NCBI GenBank assembly: GCA_963704615.1
Contig: OY969923.1
Location: 2,294,001 to 2,358,000, forward strand
Direction of reading: 5' to 3'
Source: Bog-756 sp963704615
GTDB lineage: Bacteria > Actinomycetota > Acidimicrobiia > Acidimicrobiales > RAAP-2
DNA length: 64,000 nucleotides
Shown here: one piece after another, positions 34,435 through 43,885 of the stretch
Layout of the letters: the number at the start of each line of letters is the position of its first letter
How positions within the stretch are numbered: the first letter of the stretch is position 1
Notes under the pieces: generated by a model
Told to the model about the DNA's origin: nothing
The model's database searches: none
What the model saw: the letters and a program-made list of their open reading frames with translations, nothing else
Position numbers and translations under genes: made by a program

Positions 34435-35286
34435 TCAGGACCGGGGCGATCGCCAATCGGGATGCAACCGGTGGGCGAGAGCGAGCTTCAGCGCCCGGAC
34501 GGTGCCGCCATTGTCCACCTGGTCGGGGTGGTCGGCCAGCCAGACGATGGCGGCGGCGGGCACCGAAGGGGGCGCTCCCGAATAGTGACTCACCAGACCC
34601 AGCGACTCGGCGTTGAGCAGCTGGCGCTCGGTGTCGACATAACCGGGATCCACATTGAGCGCCCGGATCCCTCGTTCACCGAGTTCGATGGCGATCAACG
34701 GGGCGAACCGGTGGAATGCCGCCTTCGACGCCGCGTAGGCCACACCCCATCCTCCGGAGCCGACCGGACCGGGTGGGTCGGCGGTGGCGGTGTGCGAGGT
34801 CACATCCACGATGATGCCCCGACCGCGGGCCAGCATGCCGGGCAGCACCGCCTGGATCAGGACGAACGGGGCGACCACGTTGCCGTCCAGCTTGGTTTCC
34901 AGCTGGCCGACAGTCAGTGCGGTGATCGGGACCATGCTGCCCGGCCCGGTGTCCACGGCGTTGTTGACCAGCAGATCGACGCCGCCCCACTCCTCGACGA
35001 CACGATCGACCGCAGCTCGCAGCTGACCATGGTCCTGCAGGTTGGCAACCAGTTCGAGCGCGTCGCGACCGGAAGCCCGGATCTGGCTGGCTGTCGTCTC
35101 CAGGCTGCCGGGCAGGGGTCGCCCGTCACCGGTGTCGGAGTCGTCGCGTCCCTCCCCCTCGTGACGGGTGCGCCCGGTGATGGCGACGTCCCATCCGGCC
35201 CCGGCCAGGGCCACAGCGGTGGCCCGCCCGATGCCACGAGTGGCGCCCGTCACCAGCGCCCGCCGGGGCTCAGCCGTCTGGGTCAT
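34435..35286 (-). CDS. Short-chain dehydrogenase/reductase
   Basis: NAD(P)-dependent classical SDR of 283 residues. The cofactor motif TGATRGIG is at 13-20, VNNAV near 108, catalytic Ser164 is likely, and the YxxxK pair is Tyr184/Lys188. An insert of about 25 acidic residues (41-65, GEGRDDSDTGDG) after the second strand is unusual. It converges with the PilZ glycosyltransferase. Substrate unknown; many such proteins are annotated as 3-oxoacyl-ACP reductases without proof. Confidence 0.88.
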   Translation of the reverse strand: MTQTAEPRRALVTGATRGIGRATAVALAGAGWDVAITGRTRHEGEGRDDSDTGDGRPLPGSLETTASQIRASGRDALELVANLQDHGQLRAAVDRVVEEWGGVDLLVNNAVDTGPGSMVPITALTVGQLETKLDGNVVAPFVLIQAVLPGMLARGRGIIVDVTSHTATADPPGPVGSGGWGVAYAASKAAFHRFAPLIAIELGERGIRALNVDPGYVDTERQLLNAESLGLVSHYSGAPPSVPAAAIVWLADHPDQVDNGGTVRALKLALAHRLHPDWRSPRS

Positions 35287-35471
35287 GGCAGGTTTCTAGC
35301 AGCACTTCCCTCCTGGCGGACCGGCGGTTCCGCGTCGGTCAGACCACCGGGTCGGGAACGATCCCTCCACCCGCCGGACAGGTCACGGGCTGAACCCGGG
35401 CTCAGCGACGGGGCGAGCGCGTCGTCGTCGAGGGATCGCATCCGGCGTAAGTTCTGCTCGTCCCTCAGCTA

Positions 35472-36614
35472 CTAAGGCGACCCTTCGAGTTTTACCATGG
35501 CGGCCGCCCCGGTGGGGAGGACTGCGACCACCACGGCCACGGCGCCCAGCACTCCTAGGGCAGCGCGCAACCCCACCACCTCGGCCACCCAGCCCACCAT
35601 GGCCGGTCCGATGACCAAACCGAGATAACCGATGGCCGACACGGCCCCGACCGCGGCCCCGGCTCGGGACCGCCCGTTGCCCGCTTGCGCCACCAGCAAC
35701 GGCCAGCACATCGAGATCCCGCCGGCGGCGAGAACCAGACCAATGGCAGCGAACACCGCCGTCGGCGCAGTGGCCAGGATGGCGATGCCCAACGCGGCGG
35801 CGCCGGCGCCGAGCATCACGCCACGGGCCGAGCCCCTGCGCCCGACAGCAGGCCCGAGTGTGGACCGGGCGACGGCGGCGACCGTGTACCCCAAGACAGC
35901 ACCCCCGGCGCCGATCAGGAGCCCGGAGGAGAGGTGGGTGCGCAGGAACAGCACCCCCCAGAGCTCGATGCCGCCTTCGACCATGGCCGCGAGCCCGAAG
36001 GCCACGGCAAGCACGACAAGATGCTCCCGGCGGAGGAGGGAAATCGTCCCACCGAGGCGAAGCCGGTCACCGCGGCCTCCGGCGGGGAGCGGAACCTTGA
36101 GGCACACCAGTCCCAGGATCACACCTCCGAGGGCCACGGCAACCCACATCCATCGCCATGAGGCCCCGACCGCCAACAGCAACCCGGTGAATGCCGCACC
36201 GGCAGCGGCTCCGGCATTGAACCGGGCGTGAAAGGCGACCAGCCGCCCCGGCGTGTCCCCGAGGGCGGCCGTCGCCGCGACATTGATGCACACGTCGATC
36301 ATTCCTCCCCCCGACACGATGAGAATGATCACCAGCCCGAGGGCGACCGGGGTCCCCGCCGCAGTTCCCACCGAAAGCAGCGCCGCCCAGGCCACAAGGG
36401 CCGTTCCCAACACCATGCCAGTCCCGAACCGCTCACACAGTGCCCCACCCAACGCGTTCGCCGACGCGGCCCCGACCAAGGCGATCGACAAGAGGAGGCC
36501 GAAGCCCCCCGTCGAGAGGTGCAGCGCCCTCTCCACCTCGGCGGCCGACACCGCCCATCCCCCCCAGAAGACGCCGAACAGCAGGAAGACCCAGCCGATC
36601 GGACGGAGATTCAC
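35472..36614 (-). CDS. MFS transporter
   Basis: A 380-residue major facilitator with roughly 12 hydrophobic segments. The N-terminal half contains GGALCERFGTGMVLG, the motif-A position between helices 2 and 3. The sequence is of the FucP/YbjJ-like short MFS type. It stands alone on the minus strand after the SDR gene with a gap of 185 bases. Substrate cannot be read. Confidence 0.87.
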   Translation of the reverse strand: MNLRPIGWVFLLFGVFWGGWAVSAAEVERALHLSTGGFGLLLSIALVGAASANALGGALCERFGTGMVLGTALVAWAALLSVGTAAGTPVALGLVIILIVSGGGMIDVCINVAATAALGDTPGRLVAFHARFNAGAAAGAAFTGLLLAVGASWRWMWVAVALGGVILGLVCLKVPLPAGGRGDRLRLGGTISLLRREHLVVLAVAFGLAAMVEGGIELWGVLFLRTHLSSGLLIGAGGAVLGYTVAAVARSTLGPAVGRRGSARGVMLGAGAAALGIAILATAPTAVFAAIGLVLAAGGISMCWPLLVAQAGNGRSRAGAAVGAVSAIGYLGLVIGPAMVGWVAEVVGLRAALGVLGAVAVVVAVLPTGAAAMVKLEGSP

Positions 36615-36925
36615 AGCCCCTTTGTAGCGTAGGACCCCGGTAGCTGCTTCACCGAGGGCTGGTGTGATGCTTGTCCCTCCTCAGTGCCGTGACCGGAGGT
36701 GGGTGGTCCGAAAGACGACCGACGGTCTCGATACCCGGACCAGCCTCTTCACCTCATGCTCCGAGTTGATTTGTCGCGGTCGGTCAACAACTGTGTGAGC
36801 GTGCGCTCACCCTCCCTTCCGGCCTCAGCCGCGCCGGTACCTCGGACCCCCTGCGGGTGGATGCAGAGAGCACAGACCCTGACGGCGGTGGCCGTTTCAC
36901 CGATTGACTCTCTGCCCGCCTGATC
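36615..36925. other. Intergenic stretch between divergent MFS and SDR genes
   Basis: A stretch of 311 bases without a convincing gene. It must carry promoters for both directions and contains the palindrome at 36795-36810. Nothing else stands out. Confidence 0.6.
36795..36810. promoter_or_regulatory. Palindromic operator, TetR-like
   Basis: GTGAGCG-TG-CGCTCAC is a perfect inverted repeat with 7-base arms, about 115 bases upstream of the SDR start. Operators of this TGAGCG/CGCTCA shape are typical of TetR-family repressors. No TetR gene lies nearby, so the regulator would act from elsewhere. Confidence 0.5.
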
Positions 36926-37717
36926 GTGGAGGATCTCGACGGCAAGGTGGCCATCGTGACGGGTGGGGCCGGCGGAATCGGCGGGGCGACGGCTCGAGCG
37001 TTGGCCGAGCGTGGAAGCTCCGTCGTCGTCGTGGACATCAACGGCGAGGGGGCGGCACAGGTGGCCGAGGCCATTCAAGCCTCGGGGATGTCCGCCACCT
37101 GGCGGCGTGCCGATCTCTCCCGGGAGGCGGACGTGGCGTCCGTGGTCGCATCCGCAATCGCTGACTTCGGGCAGATCGACGTCCTCCATAACAACGCGGC
37201 GTTGACAGCATCCGAATTCCTGTCCCGTGACACCGACGTGACCGAGCTCTCGGTGGAGGTCTGGGAACAGACGATGGCGGTGAACCTGCGCAGCCAGATG
37301 CTGACCTGCAAGCACGCCATTCCCCACATGGTCCGGGGAGGTGGCGGCTCGATCATCAACATGTCCTCCGGGGCATCCCTCAAGGGCGATCGGACCCGTA
37401 CCGCCTACGGTGTCTCCAAGGCCGGGGTGAACGCTCTGACCATGTACGTCGCCACCGGTCACGGGAAGCAGGGAGTGCGAGCCAACACCATCGTTCCCGG
37501 CCTGATCATCACCGACGCCGTGCGTGCGCATCTCACGACGAACCTGCTGGATCGGCTTGGGCGATCGACCCTGACTCCCTATCTCGGCCAGCCCGACGAC
37601 ATCGCCAACCTGGTGGCCTTCTTGGCCTCGGACCAGTCCCGCTACATCACCGGACAGATGATCGCCATCGACGGCGGCATGTCGGCACATGTCGGTTTGG
37701 TGGAACAGGACAGTTGA
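36926..37717 (+). CDS. Short-chain dehydrogenase/reductase, FabG-like
   Basis: A 263-residue SDR with TGGAGGIG (12-19), HNNAA near 88-92, and the catalytic set Ser147, Tyr161, Lys165 (YGVSK). The C-terminal region ends in YITGQMIAIDGGM, standard for the FabG-like class of sugar, steroid or alcohol dehydrogenases. The start is a GTG. The upstream palindrome suggests repression by a TetR-type protein, which often accompanies xenobiotic or lipid breakdown, but no partner genes are present. Confidence 0.9.
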   Translation: MEDLDGKVAIVTGGAGGIGGATARALAERGSSVVVVDINGEGAAQVAEAIQASGMSATWRRADLSREADVASVVASAIADFGQIDVLHNNAALTASEFLSRDTDVTELSVEVWEQTMAVNLRSQMLTCKHAIPHMVRGGGGSIINMSSGASLKGDRTRTAYGVSKAGVNALTMYVATGHGKQGVRANTIVPGLIITDAVRAHLTTNLLDRLGRSTLTPYLGQPDDIANLVAFLASDQSRYITGQMIAIDGGMSAHVGLVEQDS

Positions 37718-38141
37718 AGGACGGTCAGGTTCGACGCATGGCTCGTCGCCACCTCTGGCCGAGTCCCGGTTGACCCGACGGCGATCGGATGGATCCACCG
37801 GCGACACCTCGGGAGGGCTGAGCAGCGTTCCGTCGATTGCCCTCAGGCTTCTGCCCCTCTGGACTCGGGCCCTCGGTCTGAAATGCACGGTTACGGGGAC
37901 GTGACACGTGTTGAAACCGACCAGCGGGGTATGCACACGGGTGCCCGGGTCGGCTGGCGGGGGCGGGAACCGACAAGACCGGCCCGGGCACCCCAACCTC
38001 GCTGTGGCCCGGCGGTCGTCCCTGTTCGGGTGACCGCTCGCCGTGACCGTTCACGCCTCGACTGTGGACCAGGTTCGGCATCCTGGGCCTCCGTCCCTCG
38101 TGAGCAACGCACCCACCGTTCCCAGCGGGCAAGCTGGGGAC
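37718..38141. other. Non-coding stretch before the nucleosidase gene
   Basis: A stretch of 424 bases between two plus-strand genes. No frame with coding character, RNA gene or clear repeat was recognised. An in-frame extension of the nucleosidase up to 38043 is possible but poorly supported. Confidence 0.5.
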
Positions 38142-38882
38142 ATGCCCTCACCCACTGTTCACCGACACGTCGTCGTGCTGGCACCCATGCCCCTCGAAAT
38201 GAACGCCATCGTGACCGCCTTCGGTCTCCAACCCACTGGTGATGACACAGGTGCGCCGTGGCAGGGTCACCTCGGCAGATCCGCCGTGACCGCGATTCAC
38301 ATCGGCATGGGCCCAGCGTTGACTCGAGAGGCGACAGCCCGTCTCTTCGACACGACTCTGCCTGACCACGTCCCGGTGGACCACGTCATGATCGCCGGGA
38401 TCTGCGGTGGACTCGATCCCGACCTGGCGGTCGGGACCCTGGTCAATCCCGAGATCCTCCTCGACTACGCCAGCGGAGCCACCTACCGGCACACGCCGCC
38501 GGGAGATGCACTCCGAACGGGGAAGCTGGTCACCACCGAAGAGGCAACTCTCGACCACGGACTAAGCCGACGATTCTTCGAGGACGGCTGCCTCGGCGTG
38601 GATATGGAGTCCTCAGCCGTCGCCGAGATCTGCGAAGCACATGACTGCCCGTGGTCGGTGTACCGGTGCATCGGTGATCGCTACTTCGATGGCCTCCTGG
38701 ACGAGAGGATCGTGGCGGCAACCAACCCGGACGGCTCCGGCAATGTGCCGGACATCGAGCGTCTCATCGCCGCCGAGCCCGAAGTGGCCGGGAAACTGAA
38801 TCAGCTCGGCCGAGATACCACCCTGGCCGCCCGATTGGCCGCCGAGGCCGCAGTAGCCGGGTGCGCCACCCTCGACCGGTGA
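38142..38882 (+). CDS. Nucleoside phosphorylase/MTAN-like nucleosidase
   Basis: A 246-residue member of the PNP/UDP phosphorylase superfamily. The start VVVLAPMPLEMNAI matches the AMExE-type N-terminus of MTA/SAH nucleosidases. IAGICGGLDPDLAVGTLV fits the phosphate/ribose loop, VDMESSAVAEIC is the ribose-binding MES motif, and RCIGDRYFDG carries the catalytic Asp region. It may hydrolyse methylthioadenosine or S-adenosylhomocysteine, but substrate residues differ enough for another nucleoside to be possible. The start ATG at 38142 has GGGGA nearby; a longer frame is open to 38043. Confidence 0.85.
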   Translation: MPSPTVHRHVVVLAPMPLEMNAIVTAFGLQPTGDDTGAPWQGHLGRSAVTAIHIGMGPALTREATARLFDTTLPDHVPVDHVMIAGICGGLDPDLAVGTLVNPEILLDYASGATYRHTPPGDALRTGKLVTTEEATLDHGLSRRFFEDGCLGVDMESSAVAEICEAHDCPWSVYRCIGDRYFDGLLDERIVAATNPDGSGNVPDIERLIAAEPEVAGKLNQLGRDTTLAARLAAEAAVAGCATLDR

Positions 38883-39081
38883 GGATGCTGGCCTATTCAA
38901 CAGTTTGCCGACACATCTGTTGGCCCCAGCGGTCTGCCGAATGCGGAGCCCACGGGAACATGCCAGAGCGAGATCGTCACCTGACGCCCTTCTCCAACCG
39001 CCGAATGGATTCACCTGCGGGCCACGGGTAGGTAAGGACCCTCCCCCGCGTCAGAAGTCTGAGATGTTCTACGTTGTCTAG

Positions 39082-39873
39082 ATGGCGTCAACTGGTCCTG
39101 ACCTCTCGGCAGAAGAGCTTCGTGTCCGGGTACGAGAACTCGGTCCGTTCCACCACGCCGTCGATCTGCCGCACGGCGTGTCGACCTACGTACCCGAGCT
39201 GGCAAGGGGCCAGATCGAGCGAACACGGGTGAGCAACCTCGTTCAGCACGCGTGGCCGGCACTGCTCAAGGCAACCGGGGGTTCTCTTCAGGGTCTGCGC
39301 GTTCTCGACGTTGCCTGTTGCAGCGGTGGATTCAGCGTCGAAGCAGCCAAAGGCGGAGCATCCCACGTCCTCGGCATCGACGTGGTGGAAAGCTACCTGG
39401 ATCAGGCCCGGTTCATTAAGGACACGCTCGGTCTCGACAATGTGGAGTTCCAGAACATCGCGATGGAGGACCTCTCCCCGGAGACCGTGGGGACCTTCGA
39501 CGTGTCCTTTTGCTTCGGCATTCTGTATCACCTCGAAGACCCGGTCCGTGCGATGAAGGCCCTCTCCTCGGTGACTGAAAAGGTGATGGTGGTCGACACG
39601 GATGCGCTCCGGCTCTACCGTGGCGCACTGCCCTTTTTGGCCAACCGAGCCCTCTGGTACATGAACGTTGCCCCCTCGGCGAAGGAGCTCAACACCACGA
39701 ATCAGTGGCGCACGAGGGATGCAATCCAGTTCAATCCCACGCCTCGAGCAGTCGAGGAGCTCCTCCACTACGTAGGATTCGACGACGTGGAGCGCCTGTC
39801 GTCCAGCTCAAAGACCTTGGAGAAGCGGTATCGGAATCGCCGCCGCATGACGTTTGTTGCCGTCCGCAAATAG
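39082..39873 (+). CDS. Class I SAM methyltransferase, CmoB/DUF1698-like
   Basis: A 263-residue protein. The SAM site is LDVACCSGGFSVEAA (residues about 75-89), followed by GIDVVESYLDQA, and the post-motif FDVSFCFGILYHLEDP. This composition resembles CmoB/DUF1698 methyltransferases and related sugar- or tRNA-modifying enzymes, but the partner cmoA is absent. Codon use is less GC-rich than in the genes left of 38 kb. The next gene is another methyltransferase. Confidence 0.8.
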   Translation: MASTGPDLSAEELRVRVRELGPFHHAVDLPHGVSTYVPELARGQIERTRVSNLVQHAWPALLKATGGSLQGLRVLDVACCSGGFSVEAAKGGASHVLGIDVVESYLDQARFIKDTLGLDNVEFQNIAMEDLSPETVGTFDVSFCFGILYHLEDPVRAMKALSSVTEKVMVVDTDALRLYRGALPFLANRALWYMNVAPSAKELNTTNQWRTRDAIQFNPTPRAVEELLHYVGFDDVERLSSSSKTLEKRYRNRRRMTFVAVRK

Positions 39874-40077
39874 ACGGACCATCGGTTGTAGTCCGGGCTC
39901 GGCGACAGAGGCCGGACTACCCGGCCGATCGGTTCGGGTGCGTTATCGGTAACAGAACACCCTCAAACGCATCACCCGGAAAGTGACGCGTCGATGATGG
40001 ATCGAGTACTTCGGTCCCTCCTTTGAACGCGCTTTTGCTACTTGTCAGCGCTCTACGGTGTGAATACCATCGCAGTA

Positions 40078-40911
40078 ATGCTGGCCCGACGAGAGCTACC
40101 GCCTGAGTATCGCTCCTGGAATGTTCGATGGGGAGCCCCGTTGGGTCGGCACACGGACCTCGTCGAATCGATCGAACGATGGCCCAATCCGATTCGCCGG
40201 CAAGCACTGAATAACAAGTGGCTCGACCGTGCCCGCGGGCCCTTCGCATTTCAACCGAACACGTCCACCCGTGCTTACGAGTACCCGTGGGCCTACGATC
40301 AAGTGGCGGCACTGGGACCCTCACGCATCTTGGAGATCGGAGGCGCCCTATCCGGGCTCCAGTTCGTGCTGGCCAAGGACGGCCATGACGTCCATAACGT
40401 CGATCCGTTCCTTGACCTCGGGGTTCGCCACTATGATTTAGATCCCATCAAAGAACACGCCCGGCTGAACCGGAGTTTCCGGACCCGAGTGACCCTCCAC
40501 CGGACGACCCTTCCCGAGGCCGGTCTCACCGGCACGTTCGGCGCCGTGCTCTGCATCTCCACCATCGAGCACATGTTGGTCGAGGACATTACGGCTACCT
40601 TGTTGACGGCCAAAGAGCTCCTGGCACCAGGCGGCCTCCTCGTTCTCAGTGTCGACCTCTTTTTGGACATCGCGCCGTTCTCCAAACGCACGAGTAATCG
40701 ATGGGGAACCAACGCTTCGATCGCATGGATTCAGGACCTGGTGGGATTGGAGATGGTGTTCGGGGACCGGTCAGAGCTATACGGCTACTCCGACTTCTCT
40801 ACGGAGCGAACGCTGTCGCGACTGGATGAGTTGGCCATTGCGACCGGCTACCCGCAGATGGCGCAACTGGTCACCTTCCAAAGCCCTCGCACGCGACCGC
40901 CGATCTCGTAA
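40078..40911 (+). CDS. Class I SAM methyltransferase-like protein
   Basis: A 277-residue protein with a degenerate SAM motif ILEIGGALSGLQFVLA, then an acidic strand end HNVDPFLDL, and a late motif GAVLCISTIEHMLVED with LAPGGLLVLSVDL, typical of class I methyltransferases. The start is uncertain: ATG 40078 is preceded by GTG 40060 and TTG 40042 in frame and none has a good ribosome-binding site. Together with the gene before it, it may modify a sugar, lipid or peptide, but no pathway genes are nearby. Confidence 0.75.
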   Translation: MLARRELPPEYRSWNVRWGAPLGRHTDLVESIERWPNPIRRQALNNKWLDRARGPFAFQPNTSTRAYEYPWAYDQVAALGPSRILEIGGALSGLQFVLAKDGHDVHNVDPFLDLGVRHYDLDPIKEHARLNRSFRTRVTLHRTTLPEAGLTGTFGAVLCISTIEHMLVEDITATLLTAKELLAPGGLLVLSVDLFLDIAPFSKRTSNRWGTNASIAWIQDLVGLEMVFGDRSELYGYSDFSTERTLSRLDELAIATGYPQMAQLVTFQSPRTRPPIS

Positions 40912-41144
40912 CCGGCCATCTCGCAACCCGTGAGTTGCTCGCTCTGTCGCAGAAGGTTCGTGTGGAAGGGCGCAGGTGGCAATAGGCATCCCGCACTCGA
41001 TGAGGGGGCGGTCGACGCCTTACATCCCTATTCCCAAGACCCTCCTCATGGTCTTGCCGGCGTCACTCGGGCGGGTGGGCTAGCTTCGTCTCGGACGAAG
41101 GTCCTCTCAAAGGTGGAGAGGGCGGAACAGGCGAGGAGGACACG

Positions 41145-41462
41145 ATGAAATACATGATCGAATATGAGATTCGCACGTCCGGTCTCACTCACGATCAGCT
41201 CTATGCCAATCAAGAGGCGCTGCTCAAGGCGTTTGGCAGTTGGTCACCTGAGAAGGGCCTGACGATCGACGCATTCGTCTCGAACTTGAATAATGGTGGC
41301 TACGTGCTCGTGCAATCGGACGATCCCGCAGTGGTCTATGCGTTCGTCTCGAAGTTCGTTTACTGGAACGATGTCAACGTCGTTCCGGTTGTCGATGTCG
41401 CGGACGCGGTGGCAACGGGTGCCGAGTCCCTGGCCTGGGCACGGAATGCAGTAAAGGGTTGA
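41145..41462 (+). CDS. DUF3303-type small protein
   Basis: A 105-residue protein of the DUF3303 type: MKYMIEYEIR start, a central LLKAFGSWSPEKG, YVLVQSDDPAVVYAFVSKF, and VNVVPVVDVADAVA. These proteins form ferredoxin-like alpha/beta folds of unknown role. The gene is rich in A/T-ending codons at its start (AAA, GAA, TAT, ATT). A related gene lies at 55494-55799 on the other strand. The ribosome-binding site GCGAGGAGGACACG is strong. Confidence 0.85.
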   Translation: MKYMIEYEIRTSGLTHDQLYANQEALLKAFGSWSPEKGLTIDAFVSNLNNGGYVLVQSDDPAVVYAFVSKFVYWNDVNVVPVVDVADAVATGAESLAWARNAVKG

Positions 41463-41568
41463 TACGACGTCTGAACTGACCAGGAGTCACATAGGCTGAG
41501 GCCGTCGAAGAGATCCCATTCGGGTAGGACAGAGGCAATCGCTGTGCTCGCATGGAAGGGGCTTTCGG

Positions 41569-42579
41569 TTGCAGCAGTTTGATCGTCTGGTTGAAGCGGC
41601 CGATCGCTGGCAGCGGTCCATGCGTCTACCTGGGTTGATCTACGGAGTCGTCAAGAAGTTCGGCAATGACCGAGCCAATCAATACGTGGTCGCATTGGGT
41701 TGGTACGGCTTTGTGGCCATCTATCCGTTGTTGCTTGTGGTGATCACGGTATTGGGATTTATCGGAGCGGCGTCGTTGGGTCACCGACTTGTCACGACCC
41801 TTCACCAGTTTCCGGTCATCGGCCCTCAGTTCAACCCGGCACACGGCTCCACCGATCTGCATGGCAGCGTCCCAGCCCTCGTCATAGGCCTGGTTGGATT
41901 GATCTATGGCGCTCAGGGTGTGACCCAGACAGCCCAGCAAGCAATGACTCAGGTCTGGAATATTCCGCGTCTCGACATCCCGGGGTTCTTGCCGCGCCTC
42001 GCTCGCAGCCTTGCCGGCCTCGTGATTATCGGGGGCACGTTCGTGGTCAATGCCGCTGTTGCTACCTTTGACACCAGTTCGGGCGGGAATTACCTCATCC
42101 GAATCCCGGTATTCGCCGTCATGCTGGCTCTCAACGTCGTGCTCTATGTCGCAGCCTTTCGCGTGCTCACGCCCGGTGGGATCACTACCATGCGGCTCCT
42201 ACCGGGAGCGGCGATGGCGTCAGTGGGCTTCACCCTGCTGATCACGGTTGGGTCTGGCTTGATCCAGCACAAGCTCCGCAACAGCTCGGCGACCTATGGC
42301 CAGTTCGGTGTCGTGATCGGACTGGTTGGCTTCCTCTTCCTTCTCGCCAAGATCACGCTCTACGGGGCTGAGCTGAATCCGGTGCTTGCTCGACATCTCT
42401 GGCCTCGAGGTATCCGGAGCGACAATCCCACACCAGCCGACGATCGGGTTCTCCATGACTTGGCCCATCAGAGTCTCCAGCGTGAAGACCAGCGGATAGG
42501 AGTCGGCTTTGGAGATAATGCGTCCGAGGATGCGGCGAGAGATGCGCGGACATCAGATCCGGCTCCCGCCGACACATAG
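41569..42579 (+). CDS. YihY/BrkB-family membrane protein
   Basis: A 336-residue integral membrane protein of the YihY (formerly RNase BN, BrkB) family. About six helices are present. FVAIYPLLLVVITVLGFIG, YGAQGVTQTAQQAMTQVWN and YGAELNPVLAR are family hallmarks. The start is a TTG with GGAAGGGG eight bases upstream; an ATG at 41620 is the alternative. The hydrophilic C-terminal 55 residues are acidic. Family function is unsettled; ribonuclease activity has been withdrawn in the literature. Confidence 0.9.
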   Translation: MQQFDRLVEAADRWQRSMRLPGLIYGVVKKFGNDRANQYVVALGWYGFVAIYPLLLVVITVLGFIGAASLGHRLVTTLHQFPVIGPQFNPAHGSTDLHGSVPALVIGLVGLIYGAQGVTQTAQQAMTQVWNIPRLDIPGFLPRLARSLAGLVIIGGTFVVNAAVATFDTSSGGNYLIRIPVFAVMLALNVVLYVAAFRVLTPGGITTMRLLPGAAMASVGFTLLITVGSGLIQHKLRNSSATYGQFGVVIGLVGFLFLLAKITLYGAELNPVLARHLWPRGIRSDNPTPADDRVLHDLAHQSLQREDQRIGVGFGDNASEDAARDARTSDPAPADT

Positions 42580-42670
42580 CCAGCGATGCCGGAAGAGACC
42601 ACGAGCGAAGAGCCAGGGCACTTCGCCGAAGGGGACAAGTGCCTGCCCTCTGGATACCCGTGACGCCCAC

Positions 42671-43732
42671 CTACGCCGATGGTGGCTCTTTTGCCAAACG
42701 CAATTGGTGCCAGAGCTTGTCTCGTGTCGCCCCGGAACGGATCGCCGGCTTCGCCGAAGGCACGGTTCCGTCCCCACTCAGCCACCCCCGGCGGCGGAAC
42801 ATGACGACCAGCGCCACCGCTGTCAGCACCTGCAAGCCGATGCCAGCCACAACGAATACCGGAAAGCTACCGATCCGCTCCACCATCCACCCAAAGTTCT
42901 GGCCAAAGAAGCCGGTTATGAAGCTCAACGGCAGGAAAATCGTCGCGATGATCGTAAGCTGCTTCATGACGACGTTAAGTCGGTTGGAGACGGTGGACAG
43001 ATGGGTGTCCAAGGCCCCGCTCAGCAGATCCCGGTAACTGTCCACCAGATCGCTTATGCGGATCAGGTGGTCATAGAGGTCCCGGAAGTAGCGCTCCGCA
43101 TCTGACGTCATGCCGGGAATCCCCCCGGGTTCGCTCAAGAGCGACGCGAACATATCCCGCTGCGGTGTGACCACCTTTCGCAATGCGATCAGGGACCGCT
43201 TCATGTCGAACAACTGACCGAGTTGTTCCTCGGTCGGCCGTTGCAGGATCTCATCCTCCAACTCGTCGATTTTGTCGTCCAGCATCGCCAACACCGGAAA
43301 GTAGCCGTCCACCAGCGTGTCCACGACCCTGTAGAGAAGCATGACGTGATCTGGACCCGGGCCAGGGTGGCGCGTTATCCGCTGGGCCAGGACGGTCAGG
43401 TCGGGGCACGGATCATGGTGGACGGTGACTAGGTAGTTCTCGGTGTAAAAACAGTGGACCTCCAAAACCCGACCCTCGGCCGTTACGCCGTACACGACGA
43501 GCAGTACAAAGTTGTCGTAGGAGTCGAGCTTGGGGCGTTGGCCAAAGTGTTCGGCGTCTTCAACCGCCAGCGGGTGAAAACCGAACGTGTCCCGCAGGAT
43601 CGTCTGGCTGGTCGTCTTATCCAGTCCGCCCAGGTCCAACCAAAACCGGGCCGACGAGTCAATCAGGCGTTTTATGTTGGCTGGGTCGGCCTCGTGCTCC
43701 GTGCCGTCGACCGTGATCAGATGAGCATTCAT
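42671..43732 (-). CDS. corA: CorA-type divalent cation transporter with GQN signature
   Basis: A 353-residue CorA-like channel. It has a large cytoplasmic N-terminal domain (1-255, with the long helix KIDELEDEILQ … MKRSLIALRK) and two C-terminal helices. The first helix ends in FFGQNFGWM where classic CorA proteins have GMN, so the selectivity motif reads GQN at 277-279. Several actinobacterial paralogues carry such changes; the ion moved may be Mg2+, Co2+ or Zn2+, or another. It converges with the YihY gene. Confidence 0.9.
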   Translation of the reverse strand: MNAHLITVDGTEHEADPANIKRLIDSSARFWLDLGGLDKTTSQTILRDTFGFHPLAVEDAEHFGQRPKLDSYDNFVLLVVYGVTAEGRVLEVHCFYTENYLVTVHHDPCPDLTVLAQRITRHPGPGPDHVMLLYRVVDTLVDGYFPVLAMLDDKIDELEDEILQRPTEEQLGQLFDMKRSLIALRKVVTPQRDMFASLLSEPGGIPGMTSDAERYFRDLYDHLIRISDLVDSYRDLLSGALDTHLSTVSNRLNVVMKQLTIIATIFLPLSFITGFFGQNFGWMVERIGSFPVFVVAGIGLQVLTAVALVVMFRRRGWLSGDGTVPSAKPAIRSGATRDKLWHQLRLAKEPPSA

Positions 43733-43885
43733 GTCGTCATTCTGCCCGGATAGCCGGTTTTAGGCGGGGCACTGCAAGAGCCAGAACCCTGCAGGCCGGC
43801 ATGGGGTGCCACCGACGCACTTATCCACACGCCCGGACGTGCTGGAAGGAGGCAGTCGTCGTGTCCCACGAAACTGGTGTTCTGG

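Noticed and set aside
36615..40000. Search for the second attachment site of the tRNA-Leu island
   Set aside because: No run matching the 3' part of tRNA-Leu was seen, so no left border was called.
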